Source of the DNA: Paenibacillus lupini
Lineage (GTDB): Bacteria > Bacillota > Bacilli > Paenibacillales > Paenibacillaceae
DNA length: 64,000 bases
Direction of reading: 5' to 3'
NCBI RefSeq assembly: GCF_011761355.1
Contig: NZ_JAASRW010000003.1
Coordinates: 333,188 to 397,187 of the forward strand
Shown here: one piece after another, positions 24,883-32,977 of the stretch
Numbering within the stretch: the stretch's first letter is position 1
Layout: each line of letters opens with the position of its first letter
The notes under the pieces: generated by a model
What the model was told of the DNA's origin: nothing
Seen by the model: the letters and a program-made list of their open reading frames with translations, nothing else
Databases searched by the model: none
Made by a program: the position numbers and the translations under genes

Positions 24883-25884
24883 TTGGCTAGAAGCAAAAGG
24901 CTTACTATTGAACAGAGGGTCAGCAAATTGGAGCTTCCCATAACCGCTAGACGGATTGCACCAAGAGCAATAACGACCACTAAATTAGCAAGAAATGCGG
25001 TTACTTCAAGCAAAATTTCTGCAAACGTCATACCCGCTTTGATTGCGAGCCCGAGTTTTAACCGATCGATCGTCTCTGCTTTACCGGAGGTATTAGCAAC
25101 TCCTGCATTTGATAGGGTCGTTCGTACGGTTCTGCCGCAAGTGATAGCCCATCCCGTATTTGATAACGCTGTTCGGTCTGTGCTGCCCACGCTTGTATCA
25201 ACCCCGGCATTCGTGCAGGCCATTCAGGCGGCGAATATAAGAGGGGCTGCGGTGGCTTCAGATATTTCTGGTGTACAGGTAGAAGCGGGAGTGCAGGGAA
25301 CACAAGATGCACAGGGAGCTCAAGGAGCTCAAGGAACTCAAGGCACTCAAGGTGCGCAGGGCGTACAAGGTGTGCAAGGCGTTCAGGGGGCGGTTGGGGC
25401 GCAAGGAGCAGCAGGTGCAGAGGGGCAGCAAGGTGTGCAGGGTCTATCTGGTCCTCCAGGTATTGTGGATATCCGGTTCGCAGGCAGCAATACACCGATT
25501 CCACTAGTAAATAACCAGGTCACGGTGGAGTTAACCTTAACGCCTATCGTTCTCGGAGCTAACCAGGTCGTGAAGCTGGATGCTTTTACAAACGTTGATT
25601 TTACCATTGTCCAAAGCTATTCCGTTAACAGCTTCCTGTCCAGAAACCCGGCGGATGTTATTACTACTAATAACGAAGCGATTATGCAGCAAGCTAATCA
25701 GACGGACTTCTCTCAAGCTACTGTAACGACTAATCTAACTTGGGTGGATAATCCGGGTCCAGGAACGTATACCTACTCTTTTACCGTAACAGGTCTTGCC
25801 ACATCACAAGTGCAATTAGCCGGAGGGGCAATGAATAGCCGGTGCCTTACAGCTACGGTCATCAATACGAATGGAACCTTATGA
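24883..25884 (+). CDS. Collagen-like repeat protein, exosporium/spore-surface type
   Basis: TTG 24883 sits 10 nt after AGGAGG and is preferred to ATG 24859, giving 333 aa. The N-terminal half contains [20 protein letters not shown], as seen before collagen repeats in Bacillota spore-surface proteins, and PAF-D/VVRTVLP repeats. Residues about 135-190 are a collagen-like G-x-Q tract ([13 protein letters not shown]... to GLSGPPG), with Gln in place of most Pro or Thr. The C-terminal 130 residues are a beta-rich head of BclA/TNF-like or phage-fibre style. It probably makes a trimeric surface filament. It is monocistronic, ended by a terminator. Confidence 0.8.
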   Translation: MARSKRLTIEQRVSKLELPITARRIAPRAITTTKLARNAVTSSKISANVIPALIASPSFNRSIVSALPEVLATPAFDRVVRTVLPQVIAHPVFDNAVRSVLPTLVSTPAFVQAIQAANIRGAAVASDISGVQVEAGVQGTQDAQGAQGAQGTQGTQGAQGVQGVQGVQGAVGAQGAAGAEGQQGVQGLSGPPGIVDIRFAGSNTPIPLVNNQVTVELTLTPIVLGANQVVKLDAFTNVDFTIVQSYSVNSFLSRNPADVITTNNEAIMQQANQTDFSQATVTTNLTWVDNPGPGTYTYSFTVTGLATSQVQLAGGAMNSRCLTATVINTNGTL

Positions 25885-25908
25885 GCTAAAAAGCCCAATA
25901 TATAATCG

Positions 25909-25942
25909 AGGCCGGGATCCCTTGTGGAATTCCGGCCTTTTT
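25909..25942. terminator. Bidirectional terminator between the collagen-like and DUF4386 genes
   Basis: AGGCCGGGATCCC pairs with GGAATTCCGGCCT (two G-T pairs), followed by TTTTT on the plus strand. The genes on both sides converge here. Confidence 0.88.
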
Positions 25943-25944
25943 GG

Positions 25945-26625
25945 TTAGAGTACAGACTTATTAAATCCTCTGGCGATCAGCCATACAGCTAGAATCATTT
26001 CATTCGCCGCAACGGGAACAGCGAGCAGGGCACCCCATACGGAAAGCTGAGGGAATACGCCAAACATCTCTAATACGGCTGCGATAAAAATTAAGGCTGC
26101 ACCGGTCATACCTAGAATAGCGATTGGCCGCGGTACGAGACCGGAACGATAGAAAATGTAACTGTACAGCATAGTATTAAGGCCAAGCATGAAGTTGGGG
26201 CCAAGCAGGAAGGTCCAGTCGTGGATCGCTTTTAGTACGGTGCCGGAAGCCTGGAATGTCGCTATATCTGGGGAACTTGCTGCGGTAAATTCCTGACTTA
26301 AAGTCAGCAGGGACAATACGCTGACGATACCAATCGTAATAATAATGGCCTCAAGAAAACGAAAACAGACATGCCCTAGTGCAAGGGTTTCATTGTATTT
26401 GCGTAAGTGTGGAAACATCGTAATGGATGTACCAACCGCAGAAATGACAAGAATTAATTCCATTAATGCTCCGGTAATCACCTGATTGGCATGTGAAGCG
26501 CCGTTTACCAGGTAGTCAGAGCCGTTAAGGATGGGGTCGTACAACAGAAGTCCAATGATGGAAGAAACCGCCGCAAGGATAAATAGTACACCTGTCACTT
26601 TCCCTGTTGATATAGCTGATCTCAT
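25945..26625 (-). CDS. DUF4386-type multipass membrane protein
   Basis: A 226-residue integral membrane protein with about six helices, starting GKVTGVLFILAAVSSIIGLLL and ending FNKSVL. The helix pattern and the conserved LGPNFMLGLNTMLYSYIFYRSGLVPR region fit DUF4386. Function is not known. It is the last gene of a three-gene minus-strand operon with an XRE regulator 11 nt upstream, so it may be the effector gene controlled by that regulator. Confidence 0.82.
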   Translation of the reverse strand: MRSAISTGKVTGVLFILAAVSSIIGLLLYDPILNGSDYLVNGASHANQVITGALMELILVISAVGTSITMFPHLRKYNETLALGHVCFRFLEAIIITIGIVSVLSLLTLSQEFTAASSPDIATFQASGTVLKAIHDWTFLLGPNFMLGLNTMLYSYIFYRSGLVPRPIAILGMTGAALIFIAAVLEMFGVFPQLSVWGALLAVPVAANEMILAVWLIARGFNKSVL

Positions 26626-26636
26626 AGTTAACCTCC

Positions 26637-26858
26637 CTAATTAGATTCATCCCCGTAAAAGAATACCTCCTCAAGTGGTAAGCCAAAGGCGTGTGAAATG
26701 CGGAAGGCCAATTCGAGAGACGGGGAATAGTTGCCCTTTTCCAACGCTACAATCGTTTGTCTCGTTACGCCAACCTTGTCAGCCAATTGCTGCTGTGTCA
26801 TTTCATTATGATTGAAACGTAATTTGCGGATGTGATTGCCGACAAGATTTTTGCTCAT
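26637..26858 (-). CDS. XRE/Cro-type small transcriptional regulator
   Basis: A 73-residue helix-turn-helix protein: IRKLRFNHNEMTQQQLADKVGVTRQTIVALEKGNYSPSLELAFRISHAFGLPLEEVF, read in blocks, is the YozG/XRE group that regulates adjacent membrane protein genes. It lies 3 nt after the 148-aa membrane protein gene and 11 nt before the DUF4386 gene. It probably represses its own promoter through the palindrome at 27372-27385. The family is confident, the autoregulation inferred. Confidence 0.92.
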   Translation of the reverse strand: MSKNLVGNHIRKLRFNHNEMTQQQLADKVGVTRQTIVALEKGNYSPSLELAFRISHAFGLPLEEVFFYGDESN

Positions 26859-26861
26859 TGC

Positions 26862-27308
26862 TTAGACTCCTCTCCTGTAGTGATAAAGTTTCGTGATAGA
26901 TCCGGTAACATCGGATAGGAAGCCGGAAACGATAAGAATGACGAACATGACAGATAGCGGCTGATCGGTGACCAGTGATCCCATGGCAAGCAGAAAGCCG
27001 AGGATAAAGAGGAAGAAAGAGTTCCGGTGTGCTCTTAACTCAATTAATTTATCCAGTTCATCGGCGAAGGTGGGTTCCTTCTCCCCGGTGGTGATCCGGA
27101 AAATGATGTTAAAGATGATGCTGATGATGATATGAGCCACGATGGATACCAACGTCAAGACAAGGACGAAGGAGCCCCAATAACGGAAGCTTTCTTCGAG
27201 CTCCAGCCCCTCCTCGGGGTACTGCACATACATGTACAAACAATAGGATGCGAAAATAAGTACGGCACTGATTAACGTGGTGATGCTTTTCTTCTCCTGG
27301 TAGGTCAA
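26862..27308 (-). CDS. Four-helix membrane protein of an XRE operon
   Basis: A 148-residue protein starting at TTG 27308 after AAGGAGG. Four membrane helices are seen (about 10-28, 42-68, 95-112 and 116-136), with the soluble segment GEKEPTFADELDKLIELRAHRNS between the second and third. Proteins of this kind often precede small XRE regulators in Bacillota and are called DUF2178-like; I am not sure of that family. It is the first gene of the operon. Confidence 0.72.
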   Translation of the reverse strand: MTYQEKKSITTLISAVLIFASYCLYMYVQYPEEGLELEESFRYWGSFVLVLTLVSIVAHIIISIIFNIIFRITTGEKEPTFADELDKLIELRAHRNSFFLFILGFLLAMGSLVTDQPLSVMFVILIVSGFLSDVTGSITKLYHYRRGV

Positions 27309-27354
27309 GCCTGCACCTCCTTAAATGGTAAATATAGTTAAGTTCTATATACAA

Positions 27355-27385
27355 AATGTAATCCAAACTATACTTGATGTCAAGT
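27355..27385 (-). promoter_or_regulatory. Promoter of the XRE operon with palindromic operator
   Basis: On the minus strand TTGACA (27383-27378), a 17-nt spacer and TACATT (27360-27355) precede the TTG start at 27308. The palindrome ACTTGA-TG-TCAAGT at 27372-27385 covers the -35 box, a natural place for repression by the XRE protein. Confidence 0.72.
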
Positions 27386-27412
27386 AAACTTTACACGTTA
27401 GTGAGCCTAAAT

Positions 27413-27461
27413 TAAAAAACAGCCTTCCTTCGCTTAATAGCTAAGCAGAGGAAAGCTGTTT
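27413..27461 (-). terminator. Terminator after the secreted CYTH-like gene
   Basis: An imperfect hairpin with arms AACAGCCTTCCTTCGCTTA and TAAGCAGAGGAAAGCTGTT. On the minus strand it is followed by TTTTTTAATTT. Confidence 0.8.
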
Positions 27462-27491
27462 GACAGGTTGACAGGCGATTAATTCATTAGA

Positions 27492-28355
27492 TTAATAACG
27501 ATCCATAATTAACTGCGTTTTCAGCGAATCTTGAGCGAGGAACCAGCCTTTGCTTTGCAGGTAAGTGACCAGCTCATCATGTTTAGTGGAAGCAGTTGTG
27601 GCGCTGGTTGTTTTGAAGGAAGCCTCAACCACATATTCCGTGCCAGTGCCTGCAGCGTTCTTGATCGGCCATACTTCGATATAAATCTGCATGCCGCTCC
27701 ATGTACCGATGGAACGTTTGGCAAGTACCGGACCGAAATAACGGGAGGATTGCAGTTTGCTTGTGCCCCAATCATTAGACAGCCAATCATTAAATTTGTC
27801 TGGTGCGTTGTTAATCATCAAGCTGCGGGAGTCACTAATCGATGGGAGATCCATGCCGCTGTAACCGGATTTGCTGCCGCTTTTGGTCCGAGTGATGCTG
27901 AGTGTTTTCTTCTGGTAGCCCCATTCCACTTGAGCCTCATAGTTGGTATCGCCGGAGTTAAAGCCATCATTGTTTGCCTGCGTCAGAGCGGCATTAGTAT
28001 CGTTATTGGTGATGGTGTAGCGCTTCTTATAAGACAATTCGAAGTCATCTTCGCCTTCCGTCTTGCGGATTCGAGTGCTCCAGCCGTTGTTGTAGATGTC
28101 TTTGGTGTTGGTATCCAGGAAAGCTACGTTCATCTTCGTAACGGTTGTTGGCATCGAGAAGGCGCTTAATACGGAGCTTGTCAGCTTATAATCCGAGCCT
28201 AGTGTGGTGCTTGGATTCATAAGCAGCTTCACTTCATAATCCGGAACCATGTTACTAGCCGCATGAGCTGTTGATGGCGCAACCCCGGCCTCCGTAACGA
28301 GCGCTGCACCTAGTGCGATAATAATGGCCGCCGTACCGATGACACGTTTAAACAT
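27492..28355 (-). CDS. Secreted CYTH-like protein
   Basis: ATG 28355, 9 nt after AAAGGAGATG, is preferred to 28397 and gives 287 aa. The signal peptide (FKRVIGTAAIIIALGAALV, cleavage near AHA-AS) directs secretion. The mature protein has CYTH / triphosphate-tunnel features: YEVKLLMNP early, WSTRIRKTEG...FELSYKKRY with alternating charged residues, NYEAQVEWGY, then an IEVWPIKN strand. The usual ExExK motif is only E-V-K, so catalysis is uncertain. It stands alone between two terminators. No partner genes suggest a substrate. Confidence 0.65.
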   Translation of the reverse strand: MFKRVIGTAAIIIALGAALVTEAGVAPSTAHAASNMVPDYEVKLLMNPSTTLGSDYKLTSSVLSAFSMPTTVTKMNVAFLDTNTKDIYNNGWSTRIRKTEGEDDFELSYKKRYTITNNDTNAALTQANNDGFNSGDTNYEAQVEWGYQKKTLSITRTKSGSKSGYSGMDLPSISDSRSLMINNAPDKFNDWLSNDWGTSKLQSSRYFGPVLAKRSIGTWSGMQIYIEVWPIKNAAGTGTEYVVEASFKTTSATTASTKHDELVTYLQSKGWFLAQDSLKTQLIMDRY

Positions 28356-28379
28356 AAATTCATCTCCTTTGATAAAATG

Positions 28380-28397
28380 TTGGACAAACCTGTCCAA
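28380..28397 (-). promoter_or_regulatory. Inverted repeat TTGGACA-N4-TGTCCAA, putative operator
   Basis: Perfect 7-bp arms with a 4-bp centre lie 25 nt upstream of the CYTH-like start codon, in its untranslated leader. The symmetry is typical of a TetR- or MarR-type operator. No regulator gene is adjacent. Confidence 0.5.
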
Positions 28398-28540
28398 AGA
28401 AGATTTTATCTATGAAGTATTTCTACATGATTATGGAAATATGCGATATTTGTAAACGGAAGCCACCTTGGTTAGAAGATAGGGGCCGGATTCATGTATA
28501 ATGCACATATAGCATACATACGAAAGGCGGTTATTCCTAA

Positions 28541-29377
28541 ATGAACAATATCGTATCATTAAAATGGCTTCTTGCCCGCTTATATGAAACAGACATCGTT
28601 ATCGTCGACTGCCGGTTCCAGCTTGGTAAACCGGACTTCGGCCGTGAAGCTTATGAAGCTTCCCACATTGCAGGTGCTGTATTTCTTGACTTGGAAAAAG
28701 ATCTGTCCGCTCCGGTTGAAGAGCATGGCGGACGCCATCCATTGCCGGACATTACGGCGTTAACCGTTGCCCTGAGCAAAGTTGGTATCAGTAATGAAAC
28801 TCGCGTCATTGCTTACGACGATCAAGGAGGAGCGTTCGCTTCGCGTCTGTGGTGGCTGCTGAAATATTTGGGCCATGAACAAGTATTTGTGCTGGATGAA
28901 GGCTATTCGGCTTGGCAAAACGCCGGCTTCCCAGTCAATGCCGATCAGAAAGTGCTGATCCCAGCACGCTTCCTTGCAACGGTGCAGCACAACATGCTCG
29001 TTGAGATGGACGAAGTCCATGAGAAGCTTGGTAATGAGAACATTACGCTCATCGATTCCCGTGATGGTGCGCGCTACCGCGGAGAAGTTGAGCCGCTGGA
29101 TAAGAAAGCCGGCCATATCCCTGGAGCCATAAACTATCTTTGGTCCGAAGGCAAGGGAGAAGGCGGCAAGTGGAAAAGCGCGGACGAGCAGGCAGCTCGT
29201 TTTGAGGGATTAGATAAAGATCGTGAGACAATCGTCTACTGCGGCTCCGGTGTCACGGCTTGTCCGAATGTACTGGCTTTGCAGGATGCAGGCTTTACGA
29301 AGGTAAGGCTGTATGCTGGGAGTTGGAGTGACTGGATTAGTTATGAGGGGAATCCGGTGAAGGTTGGGGAAGAGTAG
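28541..29377 (+). CDS. Sulfurtransferase with two rhodanese domains
   Basis: A 278-residue cytosolic protein of thiosulfate / 3-mercaptopyruvate sulfurtransferase type. The inactive N-terminal rhodanese domain has VDCRFQLGKPDFGREAYEASHI. The C-terminal domain has the active-site loop YCGSGVTACPNVLAL, with catalytic Cys near residue 231. ATG 28541 follows AAAGGCGGT. It is flanked by terminators and is monocistronic. The CGSGVTA loop fits the mercaptopyruvate / thiosulfate group; the exact sulfur donor cannot be told. It is the last native-looking gene before the AT-rich island. Confidence 0.93.
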   Translation: MNNIVSLKWLLARLYETDIVIVDCRFQLGKPDFGREAYEASHIAGAVFLDLEKDLSAPVEEHGGRHPLPDITALTVALSKVGISNETRVIAYDDQGGAFASRLWWLLKYLGHEQVFVLDEGYSAWQNAGFPVNADQKVLIPARFLATVQHNMLVEMDEVHEKLGNENITLIDSRDGARYRGEVEPLDKKAGHIPGAINYLWSEGKGEGGKWKSADEQAARFEGLDKDRETIVYCGSGVTACPNVLALQDAGFTKVRLYAGSWSDWISYEGNPVKVGEE

Positions 29378-29405
29378 GGAGAGAGTTGAATAGAAGTGAG
29401 TTGAG

Positions 29406-29450
29406 ATACAGAGCAAGGCGAGAGGGATGCCGTTGCTCTGTATTTTTTAT
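29406..29450 (+). terminator. Terminator of the CAGAGC-GGCGAGAGG family (copy 1)
   Basis: ATACAGAGCAA and GGC pair with GCC and GTTGCTCTGTAT around GAGAGGGAT, followed by TTTTTT. Close relatives stand at 37718, 48147 and 57247. From here to 29762 the DNA is AT-rich with no gene, repeat or clear promoter that I can identify. Confidence 0.88.
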
Positions 29451-29762
29451 GTTTCGTTGTCAATACCAGTTCAACAGTCAGCAATTAGGAAATGAGTACA
29501 ACATGACTTTGTATGAGTGTGTTCATTGAATCAATATTTGAAGACTATTAGGTGTAAATTAAGGAATTGTAGCAAGTAAGAAGAATTCAATTTTAAATAA
29601 TAATAATATAGGGAAAAGAAGGAAAAAAATAAGAGCTGTTGAAGTAGTTGTTTTATGATTGGGAGGATAATAGTAATTTTTGTTATTACCAGATCAATAT
29701 TAGAACTCGCATATTATGGGGATACTATTAAAAGACAAATTTTATTTAGGTAGGGGATATAC

Positions 29763-31733
29763 TTGAACAAATTTGAACCGTTTGACCCGTTGGAAGCTAA
29801 GCATATTGTAAGTTCTGATGTGGCAACAAGATCTGTTAAAAGGGAAATTCTTAATATTTTGGCTTCCTATGTTGGTTGGTTTGATCCTTTTGCAGAAACA
29901 ATACAAAATGCGTTGGATTCTATAGAGGAACGAGCAGAATCTGAAGATTCTAGTTATATACCCTCTATCTTCATTACTATTGACATTCAAAATCAAATGT
30001 TATTTGTAACTGATAATGGCGTCGGCTTAGATGAGCAGAAATATAAGTCATTCTTGGCTCCCGATTTTTCATTTAAGTCAGGCAAGACGAGAGGACATAA
30101 AGGCGTTGGGGCAACATATTTAGCATATGGCTTTAATTTTATGCAAGTCTGCACTAAAACCCCTGATTTTTCGGCCGTAGGAAAACTTGTTGATGCAAGA
30201 AAGTGGATATTAGATGAAAGTCCTTCTGGAAATCCAGAAGTAAGGTACGATGAAACAGGAGCAATTGACGATAAGTTTAAGGAAATCGATAAAGGCGTAT
30301 CTATTTGTCTGAAATTTGATAAATATACCCATCCAAAAGACTTAGGTTGGCTAAAAGTAGATAATGCTTCGGCCTGGATGCAAATACTCTCAGTAAAAAC
30401 TGGGTTAGGTGCATTTAGAGAGAATAAGGATATTAGAGTGGAACTAACAGTTTTTTCTCGCTCAGGGGAAATAACGTCAGATTCAATAACCGGCATTAAT
30501 TATCTATGGCCACATACAGTTGTAAGAAAATCTGCTTCTATTCGTGAAATAGAATCGAAAAGGAGTGAATTGTTTGATAAAGGAAAGGATCCATATAGGT
30601 TACCTTCTTATTTAAATGATTTAGATATGGTTTACGAGTATTGGGGAACTGAGGATTTAATATCTCTAGCAGGAATAGATCCAGATAGTGAGGAAATGGA
30701 AGTATGTATTAAGTTCTCTCCATCTGTTTATTTTGCATATACCTACACTACAAAAGTTTGGGATAAGTTTAATCAAAACCTTAATGTTCGAAGCAATTAT
30801 AAAATTCTTCAGGGCGGAATTCAACTAGCTGCAAACAATATGCCACAAGGAGAAGTAATTCAAATACCATTAAAAAGATACATTGGTCGACAACATCAGG
30901 TTCATGCAGTGTTTCATTTTGATAACTGCAGCGCCGACCTGGGGAGGAAAGGATTCCAAAGTGAAATTGTGGAGTTTTCGAAGGAGGTATCCAGAAAACT
31001 AATTGAAGGTGCGTTACAGAGGGTAACTTCTGCTTTGAAATCAAATACAGGAGTCGCACCAGATTTATTAAGGGAGAAAAAAGTCGAAGACTGGAAAGAT
31101 GAAATGATGCGATATGAAAATGAGAACCCTCTAACCTTGATTAGTGAGCATTTCTTTCTTCCACTAAAAACAATTTCTATCACTTCACAACCTACCAGAG
31201 AACAAGATGTTATTGCATTGTTTAACCAGTTAATTGCAGGTGGAGTAATACGTGGGGTTAGAATTATGTCAACTAACGAACGGTTTACTTATGATGGTTT
31301 ATACCGCATTATAATTGCTGAGCCTTTAGAAAACCACATTTATAATAATGAAATAAATCCATTAGGTGTATTACGTGAAAATACTGATCAATTAAGAGAT
31401 AAGCCCTTCATATCAGGACCTAAAATTCTAGAGTACAAGTATTCACTTGACGGGCTAATAGAAAATATTCATGATGGCTCCAAAAACTCAAATGATATTG
31501 GATTAGTTGTAGTTTGGGAAACAGGTGAGAGCTATAAAGGAAACTATAAAATCACCTCTATGCTAGACCAAAACAATATAAGTCTACGTCAATATCATGG
31601 ATTAACCCATGTAATGACGAACGTTACTACTGGCCAACGAGAGATGGACTTGATTGTTTTGAAAGAAATGATTGATTTTCTAAATGACCCTATCTCCACT
31701 CAGCGCGATCAAGTGGAGAAGTATGAAGACTGA
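29763..31733 (+). CDS. GHKL (HSP90/MORC-like) ATPase, putative defence-associated
   Basis: A 656-residue protein with an N-terminal GHKL ATPase domain. The N-box is FAETIQNALDSIEE with E45 and N49, the G1 motif DNGVGL at 84-89, and the G2 glycine lid GHKGVGATY at 111-119. The remaining 400 residues match no domain I know. It starts at TTG 29763 after GGTAGGGG. The gene is AT-rich with A-ending codons, unlike its neighbours, and precedes an IetAS-like pair after a terminator. GHKL ATPases of MORC and HSP90 type act as ATP-driven clamps on DNA or proteins. A role in phage defence is inferred from context. Confidence 0.75.
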   Translation: MNKFEPFDPLEAKHIVSSDVATRSVKREILNILASYVGWFDPFAETIQNALDSIEERAESEDSSYIPSIFITIDIQNQMLFVTDNGVGLDEQKYKSFLAPDFSFKSGKTRGHKGVGATYLAYGFNFMQVCTKTPDFSAVGKLVDARKWILDESPSGNPEVRYDETGAIDDKFKEIDKGVSICLKFDKYTHPKDLGWLKVDNASAWMQILSVKTGLGAFRENKDIRVELTVFSRSGEITSDSITGINYLWPHTVVRKSASIREIESKRSELFDKGKDPYRLPSYLNDLDMVYEYWGTEDLISLAGIDPDSEEMEVCIKFSPSVYFAYTYTTKVWDKFNQNLNVRSNYKILQGGIQLAANNMPQGEVIQIPLKRYIGRQHQVHAVFHFDNCSADLGRKGFQSEIVEFSKEVSRKLIEGALQRVTSALKSNTGVAPDLLREKKVEDWKDEMMRYENENPLTLISEHFFLPLKTISITSQPTREQDVIALFNQLIAGGVIRGVRIMSTNERFTYDGLYRIIIAEPLENHIYNNEINPLGVLRENTDQLRDKPFISGPKILEYKYSLDGLIENIHDGSKNSNDIGLVVVWETGESYKGNYKITSMLDQNNISLRQYHGLTHVMTNVTTGQREMDLIVLKEMIDFLNDPISTQRDQVEKYED

Positions 31734-31746
31734 CGTATTTATAAAA

Positions 31747-31768
31747 TGGTGCCTATGGGCACCTTTTT
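31747..31768 (+). terminator. Short terminator after the GHKL ATPase gene
   Basis: GGTGCC-TAT-GGGCACC followed by TTTTT. It suggests that the GHKL gene and the AAA/protease pair are at least partly separate transcripts. The rest of the 280-bp gap is AT-rich with no other feature. Confidence 0.8.
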
Positions 31769-32013
31769 GCTGGATTACCCTATGGCACAATTAAGTTTTA
31801 CTCCAGATCATCAATGCCGTTATACCGCTTTATGGTGCTAATTATTTGAAGTTGACTCTATCAAAAATGGCGCAATCAATAGAGTATGTTGAAATAATCA
31901 ATGAGTTTTAGTAATAAGATGGTAATAAGATTAAATTTATATAATTCTACGTTTTATCAAGTATTTCCACTTTTGAGTGATGTGATAATATTAAGGAAGG
32001 GGGCGAAAATATC

Positions 32014-32976
32014 GTGGCAACTGCAGAGCAAATAAAAATGTTAATAAAGTCCCATTATGAGAATGATAATGATCGTTTTAATACAATAGTTTTACAACTT
32101 GCCGCCTACGAAGCCAATAAAGGACATCAAGCCTTTGCTAGGCAAATTAGAGACATCCTTGAAAAGGGAAGGAATTTGAATAAAAAGATAGTTCCCATTA
32201 ATAAAGAACTTAATGAAATGATTTTGCTTAGCAATAGTGAATATTATCTTAAGGACTTAGTTTTACACGACGAAATTAAATCTAGAATTGAACGTATTCT
32301 ATTAGAATACAGGCAAAAGGAAAAACTTAATAAGTTCGGACTGAATAACAGAAGAAAAATACTATTCACAGGTCCACCTGGAACAGGAAAAACAATGACA
32401 GCTGAAGTTATAGCAGCTGAAACAGGGTTACCTTTTTGTACGATAATGGTGGATCGACTAGTTACAAAGTTTATGGGTGAAACAAGTGTAAAACTTAGAC
32501 AGATTTTTGAAAATATAAGTGAAGTGAAGGCAGTTTATTTATTTGATGAGTTCGATGCTATTGGTTCAGAAAGAAGTCTTGATAATGATGTAGGAGAAAT
32601 GAGAAGGGTATTAAACTCCTTCTTGCAATTCTTGGAGAATGAAAATTCGGGAAGTTTTATTATTGCAGCCACAAACAATCTTAAACTATTAGATCAAGCC
32701 CTATTTAGACGGTTTGATGATGTTATCCAGTATCAACTACCTGACAAAAAGCAAATTATTAAATTAATTCAGATTCGGTTAGGCCAGTTCTCTAGTAAAG
32801 ATCTATACTTGAATGAGATAGCTGAAAACAGTTTGCATTTAAGTCATGCTGAAATATCAAAAGCATGTGATGATGCGATAAAAGAAGCAATCTTAAACGA
32901 TACAAATGAGGTTAATGAGAAGTTATTAGGAAAAATGTTTAATGAGAGAATTTCCGTTTATAGGCGGGGGGATTAA
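32014..32976 (+). CDS. ietA: AAA+ ATPase of an IetAS-like defence pair
   Basis: A 320-residue FtsH/spastin-like AAA ATPase without membrane segments. Walker A is GPPGTGKT at 120-127, Walker B LFDEFDAI with D178/E179, then the sensor-1 Asn in AATNN and an arginine finger in FRRFDDV. The N-terminal 80 residues are helical. GTG 32014 follows AAGGAAGGGGGCG. The protease gene begins 1 nt after the stop, so they are tightly coupled. An AAA ATPase paired with a subtilisin-like protease is the IetAS anti-phage architecture. The symbol is by architecture, not by alignment. Confidence 0.82.
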   Translation: MATAEQIKMLIKSHYENDNDRFNTIVLQLAAYEANKGHQAFARQIRDILEKGRNLNKKIVPINKELNEMILLSNSEYYLKDLVLHDEIKSRIERILLEYRQKEKLNKFGLNNRRKILFTGPPGTGKTMTAEVIAAETGLPFCTIMVDRLVTKFMGETSVKLRQIFENISEVKAVYLFDEFDAIGSERSLDNDVGEMRRVLNSFLQFLENENSGSFIIAATNNLKLLDQALFRRFDDVIQYQLPDKKQIIKLIQIRLGQFSSKDLYLNEIAENSLHLSHAEISKACDDAIKEAILNDTNEVNEKLLGKMFNERISVYRRGD

Positions 32977-32977
32977 A

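Noticed and set aside
29420..29762. Integration site or att repeat at the left edge of the AT-rich island
   Set aside because: No tRNA gene, integrase or direct repeat shared with 35440-35580 could be found by eye.
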